Shown here piece after piece: positions 62,731-64,000 of a DNA stretch of 64,000 nt (position 1 is the first letter of the stretch; each line of letters starts with the position of its first letter). A program made the position numbers and the translations under genes. The notes beneath the pieces were generated by a model. It worked only from the letters and a program-made list of their open reading frames with translations. It ran no database searches and was not told the DNA's origin. Source of the DNA: Clostridia bacterium (GTDB lineage Bacteria; Bacillota; Clostridia; Christensenellales; UBA3700); NCBI GenBank assembly GCA_029061605.1, contig JAIDRT010000050.1:1-64000 (forward strand). The letters are read 5' to 3'.

Positions 62731-63858
62731 ATGAAAAGAATTATAATATTGGGCAGTACCGGATCTATAGGAACTCAAGCGCTTGAAGTGGTTGACAAAT
62801 ACCCAAATGAATTTGAGGTAGTTGGTCTTGCGTGTAATTCTAAAGAATTGATATTGGAGCAAATCGGCAAGTATAAGCCTAAATACGTCGCAGTCGTTGA
62901 CAGTTCATTGGCGAATAAGATAAAAGTGACATTTCCTGCCGTCGAGATTTTTGTCAGAGAGGAAGGCATAAGCAGACTGGCAGGCGTAAAAGTTGATTTA
63001 TTGGTCAACGGACTTGTTGGTATAAGCGGACTTAAACCTACGTTGGAGGCGATAAAGGCAGGAAGTAATATTGCTTTGGCAAATAAAGAAACTCTTGTCG
63101 CAGGCGGCGAACTTGTTATGCCTCTTGCAAAGGAAATGGGAGTGGAGATACTGCCGGTAGACAGCGAGCATAGCGCAATATGGCAGTCGTTGACAGCAAA
63201 GAACGTCAAAAGGATTTTGCTCACTGCAAGCGGCGGAGCATTTAGAGATTGGACAAAAGATCAACTTGTCGACGCTAAGGCTTGCGACGCGCTCAAACAC
63301 CCCAATTGGGATATGGGCGCAAAAGTGACGATTGACAGCGCAACGCTTATGAACAAAGGGTTGGAGATAATAGAGGCTATGCACCTGTTTGACGTAGACG
63401 TTGACGATATTAAAGTGTTGGTGCATAGGCAAAGCGTAGTGCACAGTATGGTGGAGTACGCTGACGGTAGCGTCATTGCGCAAATGAGTTATCCTGATAT
63501 GCGATTGCCTATTCAAATAGCAATGCTATATCCACGTAGAGGCGAATTTGCTTTTAATACTTATGACTTCATAGGCAAAAATCTGACTTTTGAAGACGCG
63601 GACGAAGATAGATTTCCCTGTCTTTCAATTGCCAAGTACTGCGCAAAAGAAAAGGGAATTGCGCCTGTGATTATGAATGCTGCCAATGAAATTTTGGTAA
63701 AAGCCTATTTAGATAATAAAATCAAATTTTACGACATACCTTATTATATAAGATGCGCTTTGGATAAGTTCTATCAAGGACAGAGAATTGAGAGCGAGGC
63801 GCAAATATATTGCGTGGACGGTGAAGTGAGACGATATATTGTCTCTCTTATCGGGTGA
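62731..63858 (+). CDS. dxr: 1-deoxy-D-xylulose-5-phosphate reductoisomerase
   Basis: 375 residues; first committed enzyme of the MEP isoprenoid pathway, supplying precursors for uppS nearby. NADPH motif ILGSTGSIGTQALEV at 6-20, ANKETLVAGGELV near 117-129, the metal site PVDSEHSAIWQ near 142-152 and the SGGAFRDW loop near 169-176. AAAGG precedes the ATG. rseP begins 7 nt after the stop. Confidence 0.97.
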   Translation: MKRIIILGSTGSIGTQALEVVDKYPNEFEVVGLACNSKELILEQIGKYKPKYVAVVDSSLANKIKVTFPAVEIFVREEGISRLAGVKVDLLVNGLVGISGLKPTLEAIKAGSNIALANKETLVAGGELVMPLAKEMGVEILPVDSEHSAIWQSLTAKNVKRILLTASGGAFRDWTKDQLVDAKACDALKHPNWDMGAKVTIDSATLMNKGLEIIEAMHLFDVDVDDIKVLVHRQSVVHSMVEYADGSVIAQMSYPDMRLPIQIAMLYPRRGEFAFNTYDFIGKNLTFEDADEDRFPCLSIAKYCAKEKGIAPVIMNAANEILVKAYLDNKIKFYDIPYYIRCALDKFYQGQRIESEAQIYCVDGEVRRYIVSLIG

Positions 63859-63865
63859 GGTGAAA

Positions 63866-64000
63866 ATGATATTGACGTTGGCGATAAGCGGAATTGAAGT
63901 GCTAAAATGGATAGGTTATATCTTGGTGGCTTTGCTCTGTCTTATGCTTATGGTCGTTCTGCACGAGTTGGGACACTATACTTTTGGAAAAATATTTAAG
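63866..64000 (+). CDS. rseP: RIP metalloprotease RseP/RasP, N-terminal part only
   Basis: The first 45 codons, cut by the window end. A hydrophobic segment (about 14-33) carries the zinc site H33-E34-L35-G36-H37 of site-2 proteases, followed by YTFGK. dxr-rseP order is typical. GAGGTG precedes ATG 63866. In the family it cleaves anti-sigma factors or signal-peptide remnants in the membrane. Confidence 0.93.
   Translation, partial: MILTLAISGIEVLKWIGYILVALLCLMLMVVLHELGHYTFGKIFK

Overview
The window is one unbroken stretch of a low-GC, spore-forming Firmicute chromosome, most likely from the class Clostridia. This rests on three sporulation sigma factors (SigE with its protease SpoIIGA, SigG, SigK), a YlmC/YmxH protein, the SCIFF peptide with its radical-SAM maturase, the TIGR04086 membrane protein, a type-A-looking RNase P RNA and consensus TTGACA-N17-TATAAT promoters. 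MurE carries the DNPR motif, so the wall should contain meso-diaminopimelate. I cannot name genus or family. I see no tRNA, rRNA, IS, prophage or CRISPR array. Most of the window is core genome, so the interesting signals lie in regulatory DNA and a few unfamiliar genes.

Layout. 1-3.6 kb: yggS, sepF, lspA, rluD. 3.6-5.3 kb, minus strand and the only clear minus-strand gene: rqcH. 5.5-11.9 kb: protein quality control (tig, clpP, clpX, lon) and engB. 12.1-13.7 kb: a conserved hypothetical and a phosphoesterase. 14-29 kb: a division/cell-wall (dcw) cluster: mraZ, rsmH, an uncharacterised one-pass membrane protein at the ftsL position, a GNAT acetyltransferase, a PASTA-type PBP, murE, mraY, murD, ftsW, murA, divIB, ftsA, ftsZ; murF, murG and murC are absent from it. 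29-34 kb: spoIIGA, sigE, sigG, ylmC/ymxH, nrdR, a membrane protein, sigK. 34.3-42.3 kb: rnpB and a 2,524-residue NdvB-like cyclic beta-glucan synthase. 42.4-53.6 kb: rarA, an ABC exporter, ruvX, yebC, proA, ruvC-ruvA-ruvB-queA, tgt. 53.8-57.5 kb: yajC, a Cys-rich DUF5131-like gene behind a palindromic operator, TIGR04086, SCIFF and its maturase. 57.7-64 kb: rpsB, tsf, pyrH, frr, uppS, cdsA, dxr, and the start of rseP cut by the window edge.

Most notable signal. Seven genes (phosphoesterase 12990, GNAT 16390, ftsA 26474, spoIIGA 29052, ndvB-like 34677, rarA 42429, ruvX 46435) have no Shine-Dalgarno sequence. Each instead has a promoter -10 hexamer exactly 6 nt before its ATG, so the start codon falls at the predicted +1. 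The rnpB promoter in the same window has the same distance from its -10 to the RNA 5' end. This suggests a sizeable class of leaderless mRNAs, including the one for ftsA-ftsZ, in an organism that otherwise uses strong Shine-Dalgarno sites. Other items worth a look: 10-11-bp periodic MraZ-box-like arrays before mraZ; a triple 8-bp tandem repeat forming the ftsA -10; Q/P/Y-rich tails on SepF, FtsZ and the ftsL-position protein; a Spo0A box beside spoIIGA; and short intergenic hairpin repeats.
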